From Maribacter sp. BPC-D8 (GTDB lineage Bacteria > Bacteroidota > Bacteroidia > Flavobacteriales > Flavobacteriaceae): a stretch of DNA of 64,000 nt. A program made the position numbers and the translations under genes. Shown one piece after another: positions 9,700 to 17,598 of the stretch. The stretch's first letter is position 1. Each line of letters opens with the position of its first letter. The stretch spans positions 3,658,001 through 3,722,000 of the forward strand of contig NZ_CP128187.1 of NCBI RefSeq assembly GCF_035207705.1, written 5' to 3'. A model generated the notes under the pieces. The model made no database searches and was not told the origin of the DNA. It worked only from the letters and a program-made list of their open reading frames with translations.

Positions 9700-10021
9700 T
9701 ACAAAATAACATCAATAAAAAAAGACCCGCTAAATAGCGGGTCTTTTTTGTTATAATAAGTTTTAGTTCTTATAGATAGTAAAACTCCATGCTTGTCTTC
9801 TTACTTACGCAAATTACTTTTTACTTAACTATGATTATAAACTCTTGGTCAATTTTCTAATACCTGTCGTGTGTGCTGTTTATCTATGTTTTTTTACTGT
9901 TGATAGATATAGATTTTAACCAATTACATTTTATAGAATAATTGGGCTTTTTACCTAAGCTTTTCAATAAAGGCATTAAGATTGAACATCTTTACCAGCA
10001 AGAACTCCTAAATCATTGAAC
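9700..10021. other. Intergenic region after the PorE-like gene
   Basis: 322 nt. Apart from the terminator at its left end, I see no RNA, repeat or convincing promoter box. Confidence 0.4.
9718..9749 (+). terminator. Rho-independent terminator of the PorE-like gene
   Basis: GC-rich 8-bp stem GACCCGCT / AGCGGGTC with an AAAT loop, flanked by an A-run and six Ts, 24 nt after the stop codon. Confidence 0.93.
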
Positions 10022-10198
10022 ATGGAAAAAATTACCCTAGTTAAAGAAATATACGTTGAAGCTTTTAGAAATTGGAAAAGTTTTCTTTTAGAGCACTACT
10101 TTAAAATATTTTCGTGGCTGTGTTTTTTATTGATTGCTTATGCCTCTTACGTTTTAATTTTTAGAGTGTCTACCGGCTTTTCTTTCAGTAATTTATAA
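10022..10198 (+). CDS. Small single-pass membrane protein (58 aa)
   Basis: ATG at 10022; an in-frame TTG at 10016 would add two residues. The protein has an N-terminal amphipathic segment (VKEIYVEAFRNWKSFLLEHYFKIFSW) and one hydrophobic helix (LCFLLIAYASYVLIF) before a short tail. It resembles small one-helix proteins that are common in Flavobacteriaceae and carry DUF numbers (I recall DUF6747 but cannot confirm it). Function unknown. It stands alone between two strong terminators, so it is probably transcribed on its own; no clear promoter box was found. Confidence 0.7.
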   Translation: MEKITLVKEIYVEAFRNWKSFLLEHYFKIFSWLCFLLIAYASYVLIFRVSTGFSFSNL

Positions 10199-10249
10199 TA
10201 CAACACCATAATAAGGTTTGTAATCAAACAACAAACCTATTTCACATAA

Positions 10250-10278
10250 AAAAGGCTCAGGAAATTCCTGAGCCTTTT
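10250..10278. terminator. Bidirectional terminator
   Basis: Near-perfect inverted repeat AAAAGGCTCAGGAA / TTCCTGAGCCTTTT around a single central A. It has A-runs on the left and Ts on the right, so it can stop the small membrane-protein gene (plus) and the DUF4837 gene (minus), which converge here. Confidence 0.92.
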
Positions 10279-10306
10279 GCATTTTATAAAACTAAATTGA
10301 AATTAG

Positions 10307-11311
10307 TTATTTGTCTTGTTCATTAACATTGAACCGTACAGATTTCATAATTGCTTCTAGCTCGAACATGTAATCTCTTTTCTTGGTTGCTGGGGCAAAA
10401 ACAAACCCTTCAACAATCAATTTACGATTGTTCTCTTTATCACTTATGATATAGGTTAAAAACGGACCTGCCATAGGATAAGCGGACATTTCCCAAATTC
10501 CCCTCACTTCTGCTGCTTTTCTACCTGAAACCTCAGCAGGAAAGACATATGGAGAAAAAGCTTTTTCTGTAATCATATGATTATTCTTTCCAGGAATATC
10601 TTCACCGCCAATATAAAGTCCGCCAATAGAATCACGCATCTTTATAATGTCTTGAACAAAAGTAGAATCGTTCTGAAAACTATCCCAAGGCATGGTGTAT
10701 GCGATAATATTCATATTCCCTTTTTGAATTTGACGATCTATCCACACAAAATTATCCTCTTCCCTTCCAACTCTATAAATAGAAGGTATTTTCATCGAAA
10801 TATCGAATTTATCTTCTAGTGCTTTTTCCTTATTTAATGATTTCTCGAATCTTTTTTGGGCTTTTGCAATTTCAAGGGCTTTAAAGTCTGCAATAAATTC
10901 TGGAGCCGTCTTTTTAATATTTGCAATTATCTCTTCTTTATTTCGCCCCTTGATCACCCCCACTTTCTGCGGTTTCGAATACATGTTAGATTTCATGTGG
11001 GCTACATTCAAAGTATCTTCCATAACATACAGCACTGAGCTTGTATTACGAATAGATCCCGTGAAAATTTGTTGTGGTATTTGGGTAACACTAAAAAGCG
11101 CTTCGTCCCAAGTTAAACCTTGTGCAGCAGCGGTATAGTTTTCACGAATAGCATCGCCTACATTACTGTTCCATAAATCATTATCTATAACTACCGTTAA
11201 AGTGTTCATGGCGCCTACCGACTCTGGTAGGTAATCTGCTTTGCCGTCTTCTTTACAGGCAATTGACAATCCTAAAATTGCTAAAAAACAAAGTGAAATT
11301 CTTTTTTTCAT
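10307..11311 (-). CDS. DUF4837 family lipoprotein
   Basis: 334 aa. A lipoprotein signal with lipobox LSIAC (Cys19) is followed by a soluble domain matching Bacteroidetes DUF4837 proteins (PESVGAMNTLTVVIDNDLW near the N-terminus; GIWEMSAYPMAGPFLTYI and KRDYMFELEAIMKSVRF near the end). It is predicted to be anchored in the periplasmic face of a membrane; the function is uncharacterised. The gene begins 12 nt after the stop of the lytic transglycosylase gene, so the two are almost certainly co-transcribed. This suggests a cell-envelope role, which is inference from context only. Length is typical. Confidence 0.88.
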   Translation of the reverse strand: MKKRISLCFLAILGLSIACKEDGKADYLPESVGAMNTLTVVIDNDLWNSNVGDAIRENYTAAAQGLTWDEALFSVTQIPQQIFTGSIRNTSSVLYVMEDTLNVAHMKSNMYSKPQKVGVIKGRNKEEIIANIKKTAPEFIADFKALEIAKAQKRFEKSLNKEKALEDKFDISMKIPSIYRVGREEDNFVWIDRQIQKGNMNIIAYTMPWDSFQNDSTFVQDIIKMRDSIGGLYIGGEDIPGKNNHMITEKAFSPYVFPAEVSGRKAAEVRGIWEMSAYPMAGPFLTYIISDKENNRKLIVEGFVFAPATKKRDYMFELEAIMKSVRFNVNEQDK

Positions 11312-11323
11312 TGGTGTTTTGGT

Positions 11324-12952
11324 TTACGATGAACAGTCGCACAATTTAAGTTTTGTGCCTAGCTTTAAATTGTTACCACTAATACCGTTCCACTTTCGTA
11401 AATTATCTATAGTTACACCAGGATATTTTTTAGAAATCGTCCATAATGAGTCTCCGCTTCTAACTTCATGTGTTTTAGAATTGCTCGCAACAGCCGTTCT
11501 AGAAGGAGTTTGTTTAGGTTTTACAGAAGAACCCGAATTATGTTTTGGGTAAATTGTTAATCGTTGTCCGATTTTCAAATTATTACTTCGCAACCCGTTC
11601 CATTGTTTCAATTGGCTTACACGCACACCGTAGCGTTCAGCAATTTTTCCAAGAAAATCGCCATCTCTAACTCTATATCTAATACTATTTGCATCTGCTT
11701 GCTTCGTTATTTGAGCAATCGGACTTTCTTTACTTTTCAATTCCTTTTCTACATGAGCATATATAGCTTCTTCATTCGCTACGAATTTTCCCATTTTATG
11801 AACAGGTAATCTTAGCGCATGTGCTCTCCCTTCTACAAAAGGTATAACGTCTAATTTATAATGAGGGTTAAGCACCTTTAATTCTTCTTTATCAATACCT
11901 GCCAATTCAGAGATCTGATCAAAGGTTATTAAGCTTTTAACATGAATTGTATCTGTTTCAAAATAGGCGCGATCCGCTATCTTTGCTTTCAAACCATGTT
12001 CTTCTGCATACTCAAAAATATACATGGTAGCTTGAAAAGCTGGAACATAGCCAGCAGTTTCTCTAGGTAAGTTTCTTCTAATATTCCAGTAATTACGTTG
12101 ACCGCCACTTCTACGAATAGCTTTATTTACGTTACCAGGACCAGAATTATAAGCAGCCAAGGCTAAATCCCAATCATCATAAATTCTATGTAATCTATTT
12201 AAGTAATTAGCGGCTGCAGCAGTAGATTTTATTGGATCACTACGCTCATCAACATAACTGTTAATGTTCAGCTTCATTTCTTTACCCGTACCGTACATAA
12301 ACTGCCAAAGACCTGTTGCCCCTACTCTAGAACGCGCCTTAGGGTTTAAAGCAGATTCTACAATAGACAAATATTTCATTTCTAATGGAATGTTCTTATT
12401 GTCAAATTCTTGTTCAAATAAAGGAAAGTAAAATTGGCTAATGGTAAGCATACGCTCCATTAAACCTCTTTTTCTAGTTAGAAATGATTTAATGACACTT
12501 TCTAAAGACTTATTGTATTCTACATTGAAAGGCGTTTTCGCATTCAATTTTGCCAAACGCATTTTTAAGGTATCTGTTGGCAAATCTAAAACGTAGGTAG
12601 AAACGGTATCTAATTCTAATACCTCTTGGTACATTTCATTAAAAAGCGGAGCTGCATCTACGAGTTCTTTCATCCAAAGACTATCGAACTTAGCTGCTAA
12701 TGCATTATCCTGAAGATTATAAGAAGAAGATTCTGTTGGTTTGTATAAAACCAAACTTTCGGTTTTAGAACTTTTTACTACATCTAATTGATTCAAAGGA
12801 ACCACTTCTGTGATTGAATCATTGACAATTATAGTAGTGCTGTTTAAAGAATCTGAAACAGCAGAAACAGTATTTTCTTGTTGTGCAGATCCTAAGACTG
12901 GCATCAAAGCTAATCCTAGTAAATAAAAACACTTATAGGTTACTTTATTCAT
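11324..12952 (-). CDS. Membrane-bound lytic transglycosylase, MltD-like, with two LysM domains
   Basis: 542 aa from the ATG at 12952. An in-frame ATG at 13033 would add 27 residues ahead of a canonical signal peptide (MNKVTYKCFYLLGLALMPVLGSAQQ), so the inner start is preferred. The SLT catalytic domain has SIVESALNPKARSRVGATGLWQFM (catalytic Glu199) and AYNSGPGNVNKA. Two C-terminal LysM modules (YRVRDGDFLGKIAERYGV; HEVRSGDSLWTISKKYPGV) bind peptidoglycan. It cleaves the MurNAc-GlcNAc bond to give 1,6-anhydro products during wall remodelling. The gene lies 120 nt downstream of pgk and directly upstream of DUF4837, an arrangement I recall from other Flavobacteria. Confidence 0.92.
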   Translation of the reverse strand: MNKVTYKCFYLLGLALMPVLGSAQQENTVSAVSDSLNSTTIIVNDSITEVVPLNQLDVVKSSKTESLVLYKPTESSSYNLQDNALAAKFDSLWMKELVDAAPLFNEMYQEVLELDTVSTYVLDLPTDTLKMRLAKLNAKTPFNVEYNKSLESVIKSFLTRKRGLMERMLTISQFYFPLFEQEFDNKNIPLEMKYLSIVESALNPKARSRVGATGLWQFMYGTGKEMKLNINSYVDERSDPIKSTAAAANYLNRLHRIYDDWDLALAAYNSGPGNVNKAIRRSGGQRNYWNIRRNLPRETAGYVPAFQATMYIFEYAEEHGLKAKIADRAYFETDTIHVKSLITFDQISELAGIDKEELKVLNPHYKLDVIPFVEGRAHALRLPVHKMGKFVANEEAIYAHVEKELKSKESPIAQITKQADANSIRYRVRDGDFLGKIAERYGVRVSQLKQWNGLRSNNLKIGQRLTIYPKHNSGSSVKPKQTPSRTAVASNSKTHEVRSGDSLWTISKKYPGVTIDNLRKWNGISGNNLKLGTKLKLCDCSS

Positions 12953-13071
12953 AGTGGGGTAAATTACGTTAACGGAACAAACGAAAATCGTACATTTTTT
13001 AATGAGAATAAAATAATTTCTCTTAAAATGCACAAATTTTCGTTATATGCCGTTTATCGATAACCCCTTTA

Positions 13072-14262
13072 CTAGTCTAATATAGCAGCGATCCCTGGTA
13101 AAGTTTTACCTTCTAAACTTTCTAGCATTGCACCTCCGCCTGTTGATACATAACTAACTTTGTTTTCAAAACCGAATTGTTTTACTGCAGCAACAGAATC
13201 TCCACCACCAACTAATGAAAAAGAACCTGCTTTAGTAGCTTCTGCAATATAATTACCAACTGCAATAGTACCAGCTGCAAATTTTTCCATCTCAAAAACA
13301 CCAATAGGTCCGTTCCAAAGAATTGTTTTAGAAGCTAGAATCACTTTTTTGAAGTTTTGTAATGTATCAGGCCCGGCATCCAATCCTTGCCAACCATCTG
13401 GTATTTTGTCAACGTCTACTACTTGTGTATTTGCATTCGCATCAAAAGCATCTGCAGCAATAACATCTACTGGTATGTGTACATTAACATTTTTCTCCTT
13501 AGCCTGCTTAAGAATTTCCATCGCAAGTTCCATCTTGTCATCTTCACAAATAGAATCTCCTACTTTACCACCTTGCGCCTTAATAAAAGTATAAGTCATA
13601 CCGCCACCGATGATCAAATCATCGATTTTATCAAGAATATTTTCGATGATAGTAATCTTAGAAGAAACTTTTGCTCCACCTAAAATTGCCAATACCGGTT
13701 TTTCACCTGTAGCCATAACCTTATCGATAGCCTCTATTTCTTTCGCTAATAAATAACCAAAACACTTAGCACCCGGAAAAAATTTAGCTATTACAGTAGT
13801 AGATGCATGTGCACGGTGAGCCGTACCAAAAGCATCATTAACATATATATCTCCTAGCTTTGAAAGCTTTTCTGCGAAAGCTTCATCACCTTTTTCTTCT
13901 TCACTATGAAATCTAAGGTTCTCTAATAAAAGTACCTCGCCATTCTGTAATTCTGCAACTGCTTTTTCAGCTTCTTCACCAACACAGTCGCTTACAAACT
14001 TTACAGTAACCCCAATAACATCAGAAACAGCATCTACGATATGACTTAAAGACAAATCTGGATTGCGCACTCCTTTTGGTCTTCCCAAATGGCTCATAAG
14101 CACAGCACTACCGCCATCTTCCAACACTTTAATAATTGTTGGCTTAGCTGCTTGAATTCTAGTGTTATCTGTTACTTCAAATTTGTCATTTAATGGAACA
14201 TTGAAGTCCACTCTAATTAACGCTTTTTTATCTTCAAAATTAAAGTCATTCAATACTTTCAT
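13072..14262 (-). CDS. pgk: Phosphoglycerate kinase
   Basis: 396 aa, full length. The N-terminal domain has RVDFNVPL and SHLGRPKG (3-phosphoglycerate binding), the central hinge region GGAKVSSKI, and the C-terminal nucleotide domain [15 protein letters not shown] and GGGDSVAAV. It transfers the acyl phosphate of 1,3-bisphosphoglycerate to ADP in glycolysis and acts in reverse in gluconeogenesis. It has its own promoter at 14286-14317 and is the first gene of the minus-strand run that includes the transglycosylase and DUF4837. Confidence 0.98.
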   Translation of the reverse strand: MKVLNDFNFEDKKALIRVDFNVPLNDKFEVTDNTRIQAAKPTIIKVLEDGGSAVLMSHLGRPKGVRNPDLSLSHIVDAVSDVIGVTVKFVSDCVGEEAEKAVAELQNGEVLLLENLRFHSEEEKGDEAFAEKLSKLGDIYVNDAFGTAHRAHASTTVIAKFFPGAKCFGYLLAKEIEAIDKVMATGEKPVLAILGGAKVSSKITIIENILDKIDDLIIGGGMTYTFIKAQGGKVGDSICEDDKMELAMEILKQAKEKNVNVHIPVDVIAADAFDANANTQVVDVDKIPDGWQGLDAGPDTLQNFKKVILASKTILWNGPIGVFEMEKFAAGTIAVGNYIAEATKAGSFSLVGGGDSVAAVKQFGFENKVSYVSTGGGAMLESLEGKTLPGIAAILD

Positions 14263-14285
14263 GTGCTATTACTTTTGTTAGGTAA

Positions 14286-14317
14286 CAAATGTAAAGATTA
14301 AATGGCTTGCGATAAAG
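14286..14317 (-). promoter_or_regulatory. pgk promoter
   Basis: On the minus strand the -7 box TACATTTG (14293-14286) matches TAnnTTTG. A TTTA element lies about 19 bp upstream, at the expected -33 place. The leader before ATG would be about 18 nt. Confidence 0.6.
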
Positions 14318-14353
14318 TGCTGAATAGGATAATTTACACCCAATACCATTAAA

Positions 14354-14381
14354 TTTGTTGTGCTTTAAACAACTATATTTG
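14354..14381 (+). promoter_or_regulatory. holB promoter, possibly leaderless
   Basis: TTTG at 14354-14357 and TATATTTG at 14374-14381, spaced by 16 bp, match both Bacteroidetes promoter elements. The -7 box ends only 5 nt before ATG 14387, so transcription would begin at or next to the start codon. Confidence 0.6.
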
Positions 14382-14386
14382 AATCT

Positions 14387-15547
14387 ATGTTATTCAATGA
14401 AATTTTAGGACTTTCACATATTAAAAAACACCTAGCATCAAGTGCAGATGCCGGTAGAATACCACATGCACAATTATTTGTTGGTCCAGAGGGGTGCGGT
14501 CTTTTGCCTATGGCATTGGCATATGCTCAATATATTATATGTTCAAATACAAATGGAGAAAACAATGGTGGCAATGAAGCTTGCAATTTAAAGTTCAAGT
14601 CATTTGCCCACCCAGACGTTCATTTTGCTTTTCCTGTTTCTAATTCTGATAAGGTAAAATCTCACGCCGTAAGTAACCATTACATGAAAGAATGGCGAGA
14701 GTTTATACTAGAACAGCCCTATGGAAATCTTTTTGACTGGTATCGCCACATTGAAATTGAAAAGAAACAAGGGCAAATAGGTGTTGATGAAGCACAAGAT
14801 ATTGTAAAAAAATTATCATTAAAATCTTATGAAGGTGGTTATAAGGTGATGTTAATTTGGATGGCAGAAAAGATGAACACTGCAGCTTCGAACAAATTAT
14901 TAAAGCTAATAGAAGAACCGCCCGATAAAACTATCTTCTTACTACTGTGTGAAGACGAAGAGCAAATTATACAGACCATAAAATCTAGATGTCAAGTTGT
15001 TCATTTTCCTCCTTTAGCAGAAGATGCTATTGCCTCAGCCTTAACTGAGAAAGGTGCTAGCAAACCAGAAGCAATGCTATTGGCTCATGAGGCAAATGGT
15101 AACTACAATAAAGCTCTTGATCTCTTAAATAAGGATTCTGAAGATTTAGTTTTCGAAAATTGGTTCGTACAATGGGTTCGAACTGCTTTTAAGGCAAAAG
15201 GCAATAAAGCCGCTATTCATGAATTGTTATTGTGGAGCGAAGAGGTTGCAAAAACCGGTAGAGAAACACAGAAAAACTTTCTAAGCTACTGCATTACGGT
15301 TATGAGACAGGCACTCATGATTAATTATGGTGCAGAAGAACTTGCTTATCTAAAAATACATGCCGAAGGATTTCAATTGAAGAAATTTGCACCTTTTGTT
15401 CATGAAAACAACATTATAGATATTACCAAAGAGCTGGAAGATGCTATTTACCATGTGGAAAGAAATGGGAATTCTAAAATCATATTTACCGACCTTTCTA
15501 TTAAACTAACTAGACTGCTTCACAGAAAGAAGTCTGAACTTAAATAA
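14387..15547 (+). CDS. holB: DNA polymerase III subunit delta'
   Basis: 386 aa. An AAA+ clamp-loader fold is seen: HAQLFVGPEGCG stands where a Walker A would be but lacks the GK[ST] lysine, as in other delta' subunits that do not hydrolyse ATP. It also has IGVDEAQDIVKKL, MNTAASNKLLKLIEEPP (the RFC-box-like segment of the family) and IKSRCQVVHFPPL (sensor-1 region). The expected four-Cys zinc module is reduced to two cysteines in the stretch following YIICSN. It works in the clamp-loader complex at the replication fork. The gene has its own promoter and is followed after 6 nt by a DoxX-like gene. It is divergent from pgk. Confidence 0.93.
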   Translation: MLFNEILGLSHIKKHLASSADAGRIPHAQLFVGPEGCGLLPMALAYAQYIICSNTNGENNGGNEACNLKFKSFAHPDVHFAFPVSNSDKVKSHAVSNHYMKEWREFILEQPYGNLFDWYRHIEIEKKQGQIGVDEAQDIVKKLSLKSYEGGYKVMLIWMAEKMNTAASNKLLKLIEEPPDKTIFLLLCEDEEQIIQTIKSRCQVVHFPPLAEDAIASALTEKGASKPEAMLLAHEANGNYNKALDLLNKDSEDLVFENWFVQWVRTAFKAKGNKAAIHELLLWSEEVAKTGRETQKNFLSYCITVMRQALMINYGAEELAYLKIHAEGFQLKKFAPFVHENNIIDITKELEDAIYHVERNGNSKIIFTDLSIKLTRLLHRKKSELK

Positions 15548-15553
15548 ACCACC

Positions 15554-15967
15554 ATGAATATTTTACTGAAAAATTCTACTGTAATATTGTTGCTCTTATT
15601 TTTGATCATCACCTTTTTACAAAGCGGATTTGATAAAATAACCGATTGGAACGGTAATATATCTTGGCTGAAAGAACACTTCTCAAAAACTATTTTTAAA
15701 AATATAGTCCCTTTATTGGTTGGTATTATTTTGGTAACCGAGGTTATTGCCGGTTTACTATGTGTAGTAGGTGTATATGAGATTTTTAGTTCAGGAAAAT
15801 CAAGTTTCGCACTATATGGAGCAATACTATCAGGTATAACATTGCTTATGCTATTATTCGGGCAGAGACTTGCAAAAGATTACGAAGGTGCCAAAACAAT
15901 AGCGGTTTATTTTATACCAACAATTTTACTTGTATTTCTACTACAAGCTCAGAGCTATCATTTTTAA
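15554..15967 (+). CDS. DoxX-like integral membrane protein
   Basis: 137 aa with four predicted membrane helices (residues about 7-24, 47-70, 82-100 and 112-132). The N-terminal segment LQSGFDKITDWNGNISWLKEHF is typical of DoxX/MauE-type four-helix proteins (FxxSGxxKL-like). Members take part in redox or respiratory-chain-linked processes in some bacteria; the role here is not known. It begins 6 nt after the holB stop, so it is probably transcribed with it, a physical rather than functional link. A terminator follows 60 nt downstream. Confidence 0.8.
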   Translation: MNILLKNSTVILLLLFLIITFLQSGFDKITDWNGNISWLKEHFSKTIFKNIVPLLVGIILVTEVIAGLLCVVGVYEIFSSGKSSFALYGAILSGITLLMLLFGQRLAKDYEGAKTIAVYFIPTILLVFLLQAQSYHF

Positions 15968-16027
15968 TAGGTGATAAACCTAGGTTTAAGTGAAGACTAA
16001 TTTTTATTCTAAAGTCTTAGAAACAAA

Positions 16028-16052
16028 AAACCCTCCTAGTTAGGAGGGTTTT
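16028..16052. terminator. Bidirectional terminator between the DoxX-like gene and tRNA-Cys
   Basis: AAACCCTCCTA / TAGGAGGGTTT stem with a GT loop, A-rich on the left and T-rich on the right. It can end the holB/DoxX transcript on plus. On minus it directly follows the encoded CCA of the tRNA. Confidence 0.85.
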
Positions 16053-16125
16053 GGAGGCATCGAGCGGATTCGAACCGCTGTACAAGCTTTTGCAGAGCTG
16101 CGCCTAGCCACTCGGCCACGATGCC
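16052..16125 (-). tRNA. tRNA-Cys (anticodon GCA)
   Basis: 74 nt including encoded CCA. Acceptor stem GGCATCG / CGATGCC pairs perfectly, discriminator U73. T arm AGCGG-TTCGAAT-CCGCT. Anticodon loop CTGCAAA has GCA at 16091-16093. The D arm GCC...GGC holds GTGG in the loop. The anticodon stem CAGCT/AGCTT has four good pairs, but the top pair (27:43) is C:U. No intron. Single isolated tRNA. Confidence 0.97.
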
Positions 16126-16213
16126 ATTTTTTAGCGAGAGCAAAAATAAACAATTATCCCAATCTAAGCTGCATTAAAAACTAAGAAATTATAATTATTT
16201 AAAGTCTGATGAA

Positions 16214-16585
16214 TTACTGAACAGATTGTCCTCTTTGTAAATTCAATGATACCGTTACCTTTTCTACGTCTCCGTTTATTGGCGGATTGATTTTAGAAAC
16301 AGATACCATAGCAGAATCTACGGTCGGAATTTCAATAAAAATTCGGTCAATTATTCTTTTAGTGACATGCTCCAATAACTTAGAAGGCGTTGCCATCTCT
16401 TGCTTTACAATCTTGTTAATATGAACATAATCAACAGTATCTTTTAACTCGTCGGAAACTGAGGCAATCAATAAATTTGTATCAACAGAAACGTTGACCA
16501 AATAATCACTACCAATATTAGTTTCTTGAGGCAAACACCCGTGGTGGGCATATGCTTTTATATTCTCTAATTGTACTTTACCCAT
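16214..16585 (-). CDS. folB: Dihydroneopterin aldolase
   Basis: 123 aa. Family features include IKAYAHHGCLPQE (N-terminal, with the GxxxxE active-site region), DTVDYVHINKIV, LLEHVTKRIIDRI and the C-terminal strand VSVSKINPPINGDVEKVTVSLN. It converts 7,8-dihydroneopterin to 6-hydroxymethyl-dihydropterin and glycolaldehyde in folate synthesis. It lies 44 nt after the sprF gene on the same strand but has its own -7 box, so it need not depend on the adhesin operon. Length is normal. Confidence 0.95.
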   Translation of the reverse strand: MGKVQLENIKAYAHHGCLPQETNIGSDYLVNVSVDTNLLIASVSDELKDTVDYVHINKIVKQEMATPSKLLEHVTKRIIDRIFIEIPTVDSAMVSVSKINPPINGDVEKVTVSLNLQRGQSVQ

Positions 16586-16603
16586 TCTTTATATTCTGGA
16601 GAT

Positions 16604-16611
16604 CAAATTTA
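16604..16611 (-). promoter_or_regulatory. -7 box of folB (TAAATTTG)
   Basis: Exact TAnnTTTG match on minus, placed so that the leader would be about 13 nt. No clear -33 element was seen. Confidence 0.45.
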
Positions 16612-16629
16612 ATCAATCTACATGTAGAA

Positions 16630-17583
16630 TTAATACGTACAACGACAATTACTGATACCTTGAAATAAATCTACCCCTAAGGTGATTACATGCGTACCAG
16701 AACTATACCCAAGAAGTTCGTTAAGTATAACTTGATAAGAATATCCGAAGTAAAAATTACTTTTCTTTAAACCTGCTATTGGAGCGATGTAAAGCGGATT
16801 ACCAATTTGATCGTTCAAGAAACGATAGTTGACACCTGCATAGAAATAATCTTCAAAATCGTAAAATCTAAATTTCAAGTTTAAATCCGTAACAGAACGC
16901 CCATCACTCTCGAACAACTGAAACAACACAGAAGGTTCAATTTCCATCTTGCTGGTTCTTTTCTTCATGTATCTATAACCAGTATACACATAATAGTTTC
17001 TTAGTCTATTAGGCTCGTATAAGGCGTTGAAATTACTTAAATTTTTATCTAAGATATTTGAAGCATTGATACTGAAATAAAATTTGTCATACCTATATAG
17101 TGCACCAATATCAAAGTTGTGATTTGTTGTTGCCTTATCGCCAACATATGCTGGATCGGCAATTAAATCAGGATTTGTGTTATCAATTCTAAATTGGTTA
17201 AAATTATACGAGAGACCGAATGATAAAAACTCATCATCATAACGGTCTAAAGTAAGGTGGTGCGCAAATGAGAATCTAGCTCCCTGTTGCTTTGTTTCAC
17301 CATTACTATCGTTATATAAAACCATACCAATACCAGATTTTTCACCAACACGCATATCTGCTGCTAGAGATTGGGTATCGGGTGCATCTTTAATACCTAC
17401 CCATTGTGTAAGACCGTTAAGTCTTATTTTAACATGGTCACCAATACCTGCGTAAGTTGGGGACATTACAAAGGGGTTATCGGCAAGATATTGAGATAAT
17501 TGAGGTATAGTAAGCTCCTGCCCTCTTAGGGAGAATACGCTTATAAATAATACCAGTGTCAATAGACTGTTCCGCATCATCAT
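16630..17583 (-). CDS. sprF: PorP/SprF family protein, partner of the SprB-like adhesin
   Basis: 317 aa. Signal peptide (LLTLVLFISVFSLRGQ), then the SprF hallmark SQYLADNPFVMSPTYAGIG, LNGLTQWVGIKDAPDTQSL, and a C-terminal barrel with alternating aromatic strands ending in GTHVITLGVDLFQG. It sits 15 nt downstream of the 5,779-codon adhesin gene on the same strand, the order known for sprB-sprF in gliding Flavobacterium, where SprF is needed for SprB to reach the cell surface. It should be an outer-membrane protein of the T9SS/gliding apparatus. The symbol is given because the neighbour has true SprB repeats. The C-terminus has two cysteines (ISNCRCTY), absent from the other two copies here. 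Confidence 0.92.
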   Translation of the reverse strand: MMMRNSLLTLVLFISVFSLRGQELTIPQLSQYLADNPFVMSPTYAGIGDHVKIRLNGLTQWVGIKDAPDTQSLAADMRVGEKSGIGMVLYNDSNGETKQQGARFSFAHHLTLDRYDDEFLSFGLSYNFNQFRIDNTNPDLIADPAYVGDKATTNHNFDIGALYRYDKFYFSINASNILDKNLSNFNALYEPNRLRNYYVYTGYRYMKKRTSKMEIEPSVLFQLFESDGRSVTDLNLKFRFYDFEDYFYAGVNYRFLNDQIGNPLYIAPIAGLKKSNFYFGYSYQVILNELLGYSSGTHVITLGVDLFQGISNCRCTY

Positions 17584-17598
17584 TTTTAGGTTAAGTTT

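Noticed and set aside
12953..13033. Longer MltD start at 13033
   Set aside because: The extra 27 residues precede a complete signal peptide and would bury it.
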